DNA of 9,446 nt from Erysipelotrichaceae bacterium (lineage in GTDB: Bacteria > Bacillota_I > Bacilli_A > Erysipelotrichales > Coprobacillaceae), in the NCBI GenBank assembly GCA_021200395.1, contig JAJQGQ010000148.1, forward strand, positions 1 to 9,446. The letters are read 5' to 3'. Position 1 is the stretch's first letter. Each line of letters starts with the position of its first letter. Positions 1-5,754 of this stretch are shown piece by piece. The position numbers and the translations under genes are program-made. The notes beneath the pieces are model-generated. The model worked only from the letters and a program-made list of their open reading frames with translations. It searched no databases and was not told the origin of the DNA.

Positions 1-44
1 TCTTTAAATAGCATGGTGTTTATATCTCTTAAAAATTCATCCAT
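1..44 (-). CDS. 5' end of an unidentified gene leaving the window
   Basis: Only the first 14 codons are visible on the minus strand, reading MDEFLRDINTMLFK, and the gene continues past position 1. The start is supported by a strong Shine-Dalgarno site (AGAGGTG, complement of 51-57) 6 nt upstream of the ATG at 44-42, and by a promoter-like sequence further upstream (complement of 64-93). Too little protein is present to assign a family. It is transcribed divergently from the VanW-type gene. Confidence 0.6.
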   Translation of the reverse strand, partial: MDEFLRDINTMLFK

Positions 45-63
45 GGTATCCACCTCTGTTACT

Positions 64-93
64 ATTTTACTATAAAAAGCAGGATTATGTCAG
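64..93 (-). promoter_or_regulatory. Promoter of the leftmost minus-strand gene
   Basis: On the minus strand, CTGACA (complement of 88-93) and TAAAAT (complement of 64-69) are separated by 18 nt, close to the sigma-A consensus TTGACA/TATAAT. The site lies just upstream of the Shine-Dalgarno site and ATG of the partial gene at 1-44. Confidence 0.5.
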
Positions 94-122
94 ATTTTAC
101 TAAAATTGAAAATTTTTTCGCG

Positions 123-146
123 TTAATCGATGTAATTTAATCGATG
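123..146. repeat. Tandem 10-bp direct repeats TTAATCGATG
   Basis: TTAATCGATG occurs at 123-132 and again at 137-146, separated by TAAT. Each copy contains the palindrome ATCGAT. The pair lies in the divergent intergenic region between the partial minus-strand gene and the VanW-type gene. Two identical half-sites 14 bp apart could be an operator, but no regulator is known, so this is only a candidate binding site. Confidence 0.35.
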
Positions 147-213
147 ATATAAAAATAGTTTAGCATAGTATTGGCGAGAATTATGGGATGATAACAATTT
201 TTTGTGAAATGAC

Positions 214-242
214 TTGTTTTTGAAAATTTTAAGGTATATTAT
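214..242 (+). promoter_or_regulatory. Possible promoter of the VanW-type gene
   Basis: TTGTTT (214-219) and TATTAT (237-242) are separated by 17 nt. The -10 is good and the -35 is weak. If used, transcription would begin near 249, inside the Shine-Dalgarno site (247-254). That would exclude the more upstream in-frame TTG codon at 214 as a translation start. Confidence 0.35.
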
Positions 243-258
243 TTATGGAGGAAGTTTG

Positions 259-1950
259 GTGATAATAATGAACGATTTAAAATTATATATACAAAAACAT
301 ATTTATATTATTCCTATAGCAGTAGTTATATTGTTATTGGTTATTTATTTGATATTATGTTTATTAGCGGGTTCTAATGATTTTTTGACTAATACGACTA
401 TAAATGGATTAAAAGTAGGTCAAATGAGCCAAGATGAGGCTGTTGAAGCTTTAACGAGCCAATATGAAGAAGATAGTGAGAATCTGGTATTAACATTTAC
501 TATTGATGAACAAGAATATGTTGTTGATTTGAATGATAAAGTAACTATTAATATTAGTGAAAGTGTTGCTGAAATTTCTGATGAAGTAAGTAGTCATTTT
601 CTCATGAAAGGTTATCGCTATTTATTTGGTAATGATTATTATACACCTATCAATATTGATGATGAAGTTTTATTAGCAGCCATAGAAGATACAGATATAT
701 TAAACTATGATACGAAAGTCGTTACAACTTATGAAGTAGGCGATGATGAAGTTGTCTTTACAAAGGGAACTTCTGGTAAAAAAACTGATCAGGAAGAGCT
801 AATGGAACAAGCTCATGATGCTTTAGATACTTATAGCTTTAATTCTTCTATAGTGGTTAATCTAGTAACAAGTTCATTAGATGAAGATGAAATGGATACA
901 TTGTATGAAGAATTAAGTAGTGGTGGCGAAAATGCAACATTAAAGTTAGATGAAGATTATAATTATGAAATAGTAGCTGAAACAAATGGTGCAACTTTTG
1001 ATCTAGAAACAGCTCAAAGTGCTTATGATAAGGCTAAAGAAGGAGCTGAGTTTAGCATTGAAGCAACAATTATTAAGGCTGATGTTGATGCTCAAGATTT
1101 AGAAGAAAATTTGTTTAGAGAAGTTATAGGTGAATATACGACTTATGTAAGTGGTACTTCTGCTAGAAGAACGAATGTTAAGTTAGCAGCTGAAAAATGC
1201 CAGGTTATTTTATTGGCAGGTGAAACATTCTCATTTAATGATACAGTTGGAGAGCGTACCGAAGCTAATGGTTTTGGCTATGCATCAGCTTATTTAAATG
1301 GTGAAACAGTTCAGGAAATTGGTGGAGGTGTATGTCAAGCATCATCTACTTTATATAATGCCGTGGTGCTAGCTAATCTAGAAGTCGTAGAAAGAACCAA
1401 TCATACTTATATTTCTAGTTATGTACCATTAGGTAAAGATGCTACAGTTTCATGGGGTGGTCCTGATTTTAAGTTTACAAATGATACAGATTATCCAATT
1501 AAGATTGTCACATCTTATAGTGGTAATTATTTAACAGTACAAATTTATGGTACAGATTTAGAAGATACAACAGTAGAATTTACATATGAAAAATTAGCGA
1601 CAGTTGCTCGAAAAGTCACTTATAAAAATGATAATACTTTAGCAGAAGGTACAGAAAAAGTGGAAACATCAGGTAGCGATGGAGCTAAGGTTCAAACATA
1701 TAGAACAGTTTATAAAAATGGTGAACTTGTTTCTACAACTAAAGAGGCTTATAGTTATTATTCTGCTCATGATCGTGTGGTTTTAAAAGGAACTAAGAAG
1801 GTTGAAGAAACAACTGAAGAAACGACAGAAAGTACGGATACATCAACTGATTCTAGTACATCAACAGATACAAGTACTTCATTAGATTCAAGTTCGAGTG
1901 ATAATACAAGTAGTGATGCAAGCACTACAACGAACGATTCGAGTGAATAA
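259..1950 (+). CDS. Membrane-anchored VanW family protein with G5-like domain
   Basis: A 563-aa cell-envelope protein. Residues 15-37 form one hydrophobic helix with few flanking residues inside the cell, so the bulk is probably extracellular. Residues about 45-290 resemble the peptidoglycan-binding repeats that precede VanW in YoaR-type proteins. Residues about 293-430 are the VanW domain, with FSFNDTVGERTEANGFGYA, GGGVCQASSTLYNA (355-368) and the TNDTDYPIKI stretch. Residues about 455-512 look like a G5 domain, which is thought to bind wall glycans. Residues 517-563 are almost entirely Ser, Thr, Asp and Glu, a likely flexible tail without an LPXTG signal. The GTG at 259 is chosen because GGAGG (247-251) lies 7 nt before it; the ATG at 268 is an alternative. 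VanW occurs in some vancomycin-resistance clusters but its biochemical role is unknown, and nothing here indicates resistance. Confidence 0.88.
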   Translation: MIIMNDLKLYIQKHIYIIPIAVVILLLVIYLILCLLAGSNDFLTNTTINGLKVGQMSQDEAVEALTSQYEEDSENLVLTFTIDEQEYVVDLNDKVTINISESVAEISDEVSSHFLMKGYRYLFGNDYYTPINIDDEVLLAAIEDTDILNYDTKVVTTYEVGDDEVVFTKGTSGKKTDQEELMEQAHDALDTYSFNSSIVVNLVTSSLDEDEMDTLYEELSSGGENATLKLDEDYNYEIVAETNGATFDLETAQSAYDKAKEGAEFSIEATIIKADVDAQDLEENLFREVIGEYTTYVSGTSARRTNVKLAAEKCQVILLAGETFSFNDTVGERTEANGFGYASAYLNGETVQEIGGGVCQASSTLYNAVVLANLEVVERTNHTYISSYVPLGKDATVSWGGPDFKFTNDTDYPIKIVTSYSGNYLTVQIYGTDLEDTTVEFTYEKLATVARKVTYKNDNTLAEGTEKVETSGSDGAKVQTYRTVYKNGELVSTTKEAYSYYSAHDRVVLKGTKKVEETTEETTESTDTSTDSSTSTDTSTSLDSSSSDNTSSDASTTTNDSSE

Positions 1951-1973
1951 AGCTCTCAAATTGAGAGCTTTTT
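1949..1973 (+). terminator. Rho-independent terminator after the VanW-type gene
   Basis: AAGCTCTC and GAGAGCTT form a perfect stem around AAATT, followed by a run of five T. The hairpin begins at the stop codon of the VanW-type gene. The next gene starts only about 20 nt downstream, so it is probably expressed by read-through. Confidence 0.75.
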
Positions 1974-1993
1974 ATATAAAATGGGGTGATAAA

Positions 1994-2572
1994 ATGAAAA
2001 TACGTACAGTTACCATCAATGATGCACAGGAATTATTAGATATATATGCTTATTATGTGTTAAATACAGCTATTACATTTGAATATGATGTACCAACACT
2101 ACAAGAATTTCAATACAGAATTACTACTATCCTTAATAAATATCCATATATTGTAGCAGTAATAAATAATAAAATTGTAGGTTATGCATATGCTAATACT
2201 TTTAAAGCAAGAGCAGCTTATGATTGGTCAGTAGAAATGACTATTTATATAGATATTCATTATCAAAAACAAGGAATAGGAAAAAAATTATATAACACTA
2301 TGGAAGATTTATTAAAGCTACAAGGTATTACAAATCTTAATGCATGTATTACTTATCCTAATCAAGATGATGAATATGTAGATAAAAATAGTGTTCAATT
2401 TCATGAACACTTAGGTTATAAGCTAGTAGGTCAATTTCATCAATGTGGCTATAAATTTAACAGATGGTATAGTATGGTGTGGATGGAAAAGATGATTGGT
2501 GAGCATGTTACCAATCAACCGTTAGTTAAACCATTTTGGGAAATTGAAAAGGAGTATTTTGATGTTAAATAA
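1994..2572 (+). CDS. GNAT N-acetyltransferase, phosphinothricin acetyltransferase-like
   Basis: A 192-aa cytosolic acetyltransferase that should transfer acetyl from acetyl-CoA to a small amine substrate. The N-terminal half has the layout of the Pat/YwnH-type subgroup (YYVLNTAITFEYDVPT at 20-35, then GYAYANTFKARAAYDWSVE at 63-81). Motif A follows a beta strand: Q91-x-x-G-I-G96, the pyrophosphate-binding loop for CoA. Residues 136-142 (FHEHLGY) match the F-x-x-x-G-F/Y helix of motif B. The start at 1994 is set by GGGGTGAT (1983-1990) just upstream. An upstream extension of the frame to 1898 would run through the preceding gene and terminator and is rejected. The terminator just upstream leaves no room for a separate promoter of good quality. 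The real substrate is unknown. Confidence 0.85.
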   Translation: MKIRTVTINDAQELLDIYAYYVLNTAITFEYDVPTLQEFQYRITTILNKYPYIVAVINNKIVGYAYANTFKARAAYDWSVEMTIYIDIHYQKQGIGKKLYNTMEDLLKLQGITNLNACITYPNQDDEYVDKNSVQFHEHLGYKLVGQFHQCGYKFNRWYSMVWMEKMIGEHVTNQPLVKPFWEIEKEYFDVK

Positions 2573-2575
2573 AAA

Positions 2576-2604
2576 TTGCCTTAATTTGCTGTAAGTAGTA
2601 TAAT
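2576..2604 (+). promoter_or_regulatory. Sigma-A promoter of the sirtuin / ART-like cassette
   Basis: TTGCCT (2576-2581), a 17-nt spacer and a perfect TATAAT (2599-2604). Predicted transcription start is near 2611, at the first base of the Shine-Dalgarno AGGAG, giving a leader of about 15 nt. The -10 box lies inside an imperfect 17-bp palindrome (2594-2610, AGTA...TACT arms), a possible repressor site. Confidence 0.75.
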
Positions 2605-2625
2605 AGTACTAGGAGAGTGATACAT

Positions 2626-3177
2626 ATGAAGATTATTGCATTTACAGGAGCTGGAATTAGTAAGCAAAGTAATATTCCAACTTTCATGGAACGTCCTGAT
2701 ATTAGAGAAAAGTTATTTAGAAGTTATGCTGAAACACATCATGAAGAATATAATGAAGTTGTAAGACAACTAAAAGCCAATATGAATGGTGCTAAGCCTA
2801 ATGATGCTCATTATGCCCTAGCAGAATATCATATTCCAGTTATCACAATGAATATTGATGGTTTACACAAAGCTGCTGGTAGTGATGCTTTAGAGTTACA
2901 TGGTGGCTTACCTGAAGATGATGAAATGGATATAGCATGGTCATTATATAATAAACCAGTATTATATGGAGATCCAGCACCAAACTATTCAAAAGCATAT
3001 GCTATGTGCTATGATTTAGAACCTGGTGATGTATTGATTGTTATTGGTTGTTCATATCATACAGCGATTGCTGTTGACTTAAGACAAGTCGCAAGAAATC
3101 AAGGAGCTAGAATTATTGAAATACAAGAGGATGCTGCTCATAATGTGAGAAAGACATTAGAGGAACTCATTGGCTAG
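2626..3177 (+). CDS. Short Sir2-family NAD-dependent protein lacking the zinc module
   Basis: A 183-aa protein with the Rossmann-fold core of sirtuins, which use NAD+ for protein deacylation or, in some lineages, ADP-ribosylation. Visible motifs in order: GAGISKQSNIPTF (8-20, canonical GAGxSxxSGIPDF), PNDAHYAL (58-65), MNIDGLHKAAG (75-85, canonical QNID with Q changed to M), ELHGG with the expected catalytic H92, GDVLIVIGCSYHT (134-146, canonical GTS), and IIEI near the end. Typical sirtuins of about 230-250 residues have four zinc cysteines. Here only two scattered cysteines exist (C128, C142), so the zinc ribbon is gone. ATG 2626 is chosen over the in-frame GTG 2617, which overlaps the Shine-Dalgarno AGGAG (2611-2615). 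The DUF3990 gene starts 27 nt downstream, probably in the same operon. Activity on acylated proteins is uncertain. Confidence 0.85.
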   Translation: MKIIAFTGAGISKQSNIPTFMERPDIREKLFRSYAETHHEEYNEVVRQLKANMNGAKPNDAHYALAEYHIPVITMNIDGLHKAAGSDALELHGGLPEDDEMDIAWSLYNKPVLYGDPAPNYSKAYAMCYDLEPGDVLIVIGCSYHTAIAVDLRQVARNQGARIIEIQEDAAHNVRKTLEELIG

Positions 3178-3204
3178 ATAATAAATGTGAAAGGAGTGCT
3201 TGTA

Positions 3205-3656
3205 ATGAAATTGTATCATGGTAGTAATGTGGTAGTAAAAAATCCCAGAATTTTTACCAATGGTCATTATAAAGATTTTGGTTATGGCTTTTATTGTACA
3301 ATCATAGAAAAAAAGCAAAACGATGGGCTACTACAAAAAGAAATGCTCATATTGTTAATATTTATGATTATGACGAAAATCATGATTTAAAAATGATTCA
3401 ATTTGACGAAATGAGTGAAGAATGGTTGGATTTTATAGTTGATTGTCGTCGAGGACTTAAACATGATTATGATATTGTTGAAGGTCCAATGGCAGATGAT
3501 ACAATATGGAATTATGTTGAAGACTTTGTAAAAGGCGATATTTCCAGAACAGCATTCTGGGAATTAGTTAAGTTTAAATATCCAACTCACCAAATAGTAT
3601 TTTGTAGCGAAAAGGCTTTAAAGCAAATAAAATATGAAGGGAGCTATTCTTTATGA
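3205..3656 (+). CDS. DUF3990 ADP-ribosyltransferase-like gene, frame broken at A AAA AAG
   Basis: Start ATG 3205 has AAAGGAG (3190-3196) 8 nt upstream. The first 37 codons read LYHGSN (H5) and DFGYGFYCT (Y30), typical of DUF3990. The zero frame then becomes meaningless and stops at 3390 (61 aa). The rest of the family protein, from AKRWATTKR through DEMSEEWLDFIV, HDYDIVEGPMADD and HQIVFCSEKAL, continues in the -1 frame from 3315 to the stop at 3656. Joined, they give a 150-aa protein of normal family length. The switch point is A AAA AAG (3309-3315) in the zero-frame phasing needed for -1 slippage, so this is either programmed frameshifting or a one-base loss from an A8 run. As I recall, DUF3990 belongs to the ADP-ribosyl clan; H5, Y30 and Q129 could be the H-Y-E/Q triad. 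The stop overlaps the next start by ATGA. Confidence 0.8.
3309..3350 (+). promoter_or_regulatory. Candidate -1 ribosomal frameshift site with downstream stem
   Basis: The heptamer A AAA AAG (3309-3315) sits in zero-frame codons gaA AAA AAG. This is the same slippery sequence as E. coli dnaX. Slippage by -1 makes the next codon GCA at 3315 and enters the frame that encodes the rest of DUF3990. Seven nt further on, ATGGGC (3323-3328) can pair with GCTCAT (3345-3350) through one G-U pair and a 16-nt loop, a weak candidate stimulator. No internal Shine-Dalgarno was seen upstream. A plain one-base deletion remains an equal alternative. Confidence 0.45.
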
Positions 3657-4123
3657 CAAATAAGTATTTTGAAGACGAAGAAATTGTTGAAAATGATTTG
3701 TTTTATGTGTGTTATATGATTGAACGAGTAGCAAGAAAACTTCATCAACATAACAAATATGTTGTTAATGCTATTGGTTATGATGAGCTTTATCATTTAA
3801 TAAGTGTTGCCAATGTATTACATAGTTCAAATCCAGAACAGGTTGAGGAAGATTGGATTAATGAATATAAATTAAATGAAGGTGATTTTGATATTACTAT
3901 TGTAGATAAAGAATTGTGTGATAAGATTCCATCTGAATTAGATATGGGAAAAGTATACTCAAGATTGATTGTAGATACAGCATTACCTGATGAAGATTAT
4001 GTATCAGGAATCATTCGTGTATATAATAATGAAATTTGTGAAACAATTGATAACTACAATGGTAGTGCTTATTATGAACCTTCATATGTTATTGCAAGAG
4101 CATATAATGAAGGTGGATTTTAG
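3653..4123 (+). CDS. Conserved partner protein of DUF3990, unknown function
   Basis: A 156-aa acidic protein with no signal peptide or membrane segment. I do not know a named domain, but the pattern (NDLFYVCYMIERVARK at 14-29, YVVNAIGYDELYHLISVANVLH at 36-57, DMGKVYSRLI at 97-106, Y140-Y141-E-P-S-Y at 140-145) resembles hypothetical proteins I associate with DUF3990 loci in gut bacteria; that link is from memory. The ATG at 3653 overlaps the TGA of the DUF3990 gene by 4 nt and has AAGGGAG (3637-3643) 9 nt upstream, so the two are translationally coupled. By position it could be an antitoxin, chaperone or substrate of the ART-like protein. The sequence shows no DNA-binding or macrodomain motif that would settle this. 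Confidence 0.75.
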   Translation: MTNKYFEDEEIVENDLFYVCYMIERVARKLHQHNKYVVNAIGYDELYHLISVANVLHSSNPEQVEEDWINEYKLNEGDFDITIVDKELCDKIPSELDMGKVYSRLIVDTALPDEDYVSGIIRVYNNEICETIDNYNGSAYYEPSYVIARAYNEGGF

Positions 4124-4137
4124 TAGACAGTTATAAT

Positions 4138-4162
4138 AAAAAGACTACGGAAACGTAGTCTT
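4138..4162 (-). terminator. Terminator between convergent genes
   Basis: AAGACTACG and CGTAGTCTT form a perfect 9-bp stem (4141-4162) around a GAAA loop. On the minus strand the hairpin is followed by TTTTT (complement of 4138-4142), a good terminator for the minus-strand membrane protein, whose stop codon overlaps the stem. On the plus strand the T-run is weak, but the hairpin probably also stops the sirtuin cassette. Confidence 0.75.
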
Positions 4163-4532
4163 AAGCTTCAAATTTTTGTTTATTTAAAAGTGCATCACGT
4201 TTTTGTTTATAGTGTTGTACTTGTTTATAGATTTGTTTACGAGTGACTTTTGTCATATATTCAGCACTGATAATAGATGTTAACATCGATAAGGCTACAG
4301 AGATAGGCATAAGATAGATAAAGAACATATCTTCTGTTAATAAGTAAAATACATACATGACTAATGCAAAGACCAAAGAATGCATCAGTGATTTCGTACT
4401 TAGAAAGTGAGAATATGTTTCTTTTCTCATGTCTTTGTAACATTTCTGTAATATCGTAATAATTTCAGTACATTTTTCAATTGTTAAATCATGATCATTA
4501 ATATTTGTTTGAATATCAATCTTTAAAGGCAT
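4161..4532 (-). CDS. Small two-helix membrane protein, unknown function
   Basis: A 123-aa protein with an N-terminal soluble stretch (about 1-46, likely helical), two adjacent hydrophobic segments at about 48-65 and 69-90 joined by a tight turn (TEDM), and a highly basic C-terminal tail rich in Lys and Gln (about 95-121). By the positive-inside rule both ends should be cytosolic, giving a hairpin in the membrane. AGGAGGTG lies 7 nt before the ATG at 4532, a near-perfect Shine-Dalgarno site, and an extended -10 promoter lies just upstream. It is transcribed alone, convergent to the sirtuin cassette and divergent from DUF5662. I do not recognise the family. Downshifted reading frames within it are shadows. 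Confidence 0.7.
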   Translation of the reverse strand: MPLKIDIQTNINDHDLTIEKCTEIITILQKCYKDMRKETYSHFLSTKSLMHSLVFALVMYVFYLLTEDMFFIYLMPISVALSMLTSIISAEYMTKVTRKQIYKQVQHYKQKRDALLNKQKFEA

Positions 4533-4556
4533 AGAAATGCACCTCCTATTTCATCC

Positions 4557-4565
4557 ATTATATCA
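4557..4565 (-). promoter_or_regulatory. Extended -10 promoter of the membrane-protein gene
   Basis: On the minus strand, TGATATAAT (complement of 4557-4565) is a perfect -10 hexamer with the TGn extension. No good -35 is visible; upstream lies a run of eight T. Extended -10 promoters can work without a consensus -35. Confidence 0.55.
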
Positions 4566-4614
4566 CTGATTTAAAAAAAATAAAGTATTATGAATGAAAA
4601 AAATAGACATTGAA

Positions 4615-4642
4615 TTGAAAATTATGATAATTTCGTTATAAT
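4615..4642 (+). promoter_or_regulatory. Promoter of the DUF5662 gene
   Basis: TTGAAA (4615-4620), a 16-nt spacer and TATAAT (4637-4642). Transcription should begin near 4649, inside the sequence GGGTGAT that serves as Shine-Dalgarno. This would leave the ATG at 4647 untranscribed and fix translation at the ATG at 4659. Confidence 0.65.
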
Positions 4643-4658
4643 AGACATGGGTGATAAG

Positions 4659-5189
4659 ATGAAACCAATACAACACTTTAAAACAATTACAAAACATAAA
4701 ATTAAAGTAGGACAACTTTGTTTTAGAGTAAAACTATATAAACAAGGCTTACTGCATGATTTATCAAAGTATTCATGGACAGAATTTTATACTGGGGCAA
4801 AGTATTATCAAGGAACAAGATCACCTAATTCAGCAGAACGTGATGAAAAGGGGTATTCTTTAGCTTGGTTGCATCATAAAGGTAGAAATAAGCATCATTG
4901 GGAATTTTGGGTGGATATGACACGTAAGGGTGTGACAGCTGCTAAGATGCCTAATCGTTATATTTTAGAAATGTTTTGTGATCGTGTCGCTGCTAGTATG
5001 ATTTATAATGGAGATAGTTATACTGATCAAGATGCTTTAGCTTATTATGAAGGTGGCAAGCATAGTTATATTATGCATCCCAAGACTAGAGAAATATTAG
5101 AAGAGTTGCTTCATTATTTGGCTGATCATGGTTTGGATGAAACGATTCGATATATTAATGAAGAAAAAGATTTGAGAAATGATGATTAG
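4659..5189 (+). CDS. DUF5662 family protein (His/Asp-rich, HD-like motifs)
   Basis: A 176-aa cytosolic protein. The conserved family features are H33-D34-L-S-K-Y-S followed by EF (33-43), the cluster LHHKGRNKHHWEFW (71-84), MPNRYILEMFCD (97-108) and a helical C-terminus with TREILEELL (143-151). The H-D plus H-H arrangement is reminiscent of metal-dependent HD phosphohydrolases, but no activity is established for this family to my knowledge. ATG 4659 is preferred to ATG 4647 because the predicted transcript starts near 4649 and GGGTGAT (4649-4655) then acts as Shine-Dalgarno, just as GGGGTGAT does for the GNAT gene. The Sel1-repeat gene starts 10 nt after its stop, so both were probably one operon. 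Confidence 0.8.
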   Translation: MKPIQHFKTITKHKIKVGQLCFRVKLYKQGLLHDLSKYSWTEFYTGAKYYQGTRSPNSAERDEKGYSLAWLHHKGRNKHHWEFWVDMTRKGVTAAKMPNRYILEMFCDRVAASMIYNGDSYTDQDALAYYEGGKHSYIMHPKTREILEELLHYLADHGLDETIRYINEEKDLRNDD

Positions 5190-5199
5190 AGGTAGACAT

Positions 5200-5742
5200 A
5201 TGGATGAGTCAGATAAATTATTAAATTTAGGTGCACAAGAATATCAAAAATAAACGAAAGAAGGATTTTTAAAAGCTATAGATTATTATCAACAATCTGC
5301 TAAATTAGGCAATGGTCAGGCTATGTGTAATTTGGGTTATTGTTACTATTATGGTAGAGGTGTTGAAGTTGATAAACAAAAAGGTTTTGATTATTTTATG
5401 GATTCCGCTGATGCTGGATGTATTGAAGGTAATATGAAAATTGCTGATTTTTATCGTTATGGTGATTTTGTAGATAAAGATGAAGAGAAGGCTTTTGATT
5501 TATATTATAGGATTTATAAGTTTCTTTTTGATAAGAATATTGAAGATGAATATCCTGAAGTGTTTTTAAGATTAGGTGAATGTTTTTTAAAGGGTATAGG
5601 TGTTGATAAGAATATTGATTCTGCAGAGTTTTATTTAGAAGATGCTAAAGAGATATATGAGGATAAAGTGAATGTGTATTTTTATTATCAAAAACAATTA
5701 GATAAAGTAAATCAATTATTAGCAGAATGCAAAAAGGTCTAA
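5200..5742 (+). pseudogene. Sel1-repeat protein gene interrupted by in-frame TAA
   Basis: The ATG at 5200 has AGAGGT (5188-5193) 6 nt upstream and begins MDESDKLLNLGAQEYQK. Codon 18 (5251-5253) is TAA, after which the same frame continues without a break as TKEGFLKAIDYYQQSAKLGN and Sel1-like repeats (for example MCNLGYCYYYGRGVEVDKQ and FLRLGECFLKGIGVDKN) to the stop at 5742. Without the stop the protein would be 180 aa. CAA to TAA is the simplest single change. The only in-frame ATG after the stop, at 5323, lies inside the first repeat and lacks a convincing Shine-Dalgarno site, so the product is probably lost or shortened to about 139 aa. Sel1 repeats are alpha-helical solenoids that mediate protein contacts. 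It follows DUF5662 by 10 nt in a likely operon. Confidence 0.75.
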
Positions 5743-5754
5743 AAAGACCTTTTT
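5731..5754. terminator. Bidirectional terminator shared by Sel1 and GH2 genes
   Basis: AAAAAGGTCT (5731-5740) and AGACCTTTTT (5745-5754) pair perfectly over 10 bp around an AAAA loop, with U-tracts in either direction. It overlaps the last codons and stop of the Sel1-repeat gene and reaches the first base of the GH2 stop codon (5754-5756), so both convergent genes use it. Confidence 0.8.

Noticed and set aside
1800..1945. Ser/Thr-rich low-complexity DNA at the end of the VanW-type gene as a separate repeat element
   Set aside because: The codons vary and there is no clean repeat unit; it is simply a disordered protein tail.
1898..1993. Upstream extension of the GNAT reading frame
   Set aside because: It overlaps the end of the VanW-type gene and runs through the terminator hairpin. 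GGGGTGAT marks the start at 1994.
3294..3314. Independent start for the second half of DUF3990 at TTG 3294
   Set aside because: There is no Shine-Dalgarno site, and the resulting protein would lack the conserved N-terminal LYHGS motif. A frameshift join explains the family match better.
4261..4443. 60-codon minus-strand frame inside the membrane-protein gene
   Set aside because: It is a shifted frame of the same strand within a gene that has a clear start signal; no independent start signal was seen.
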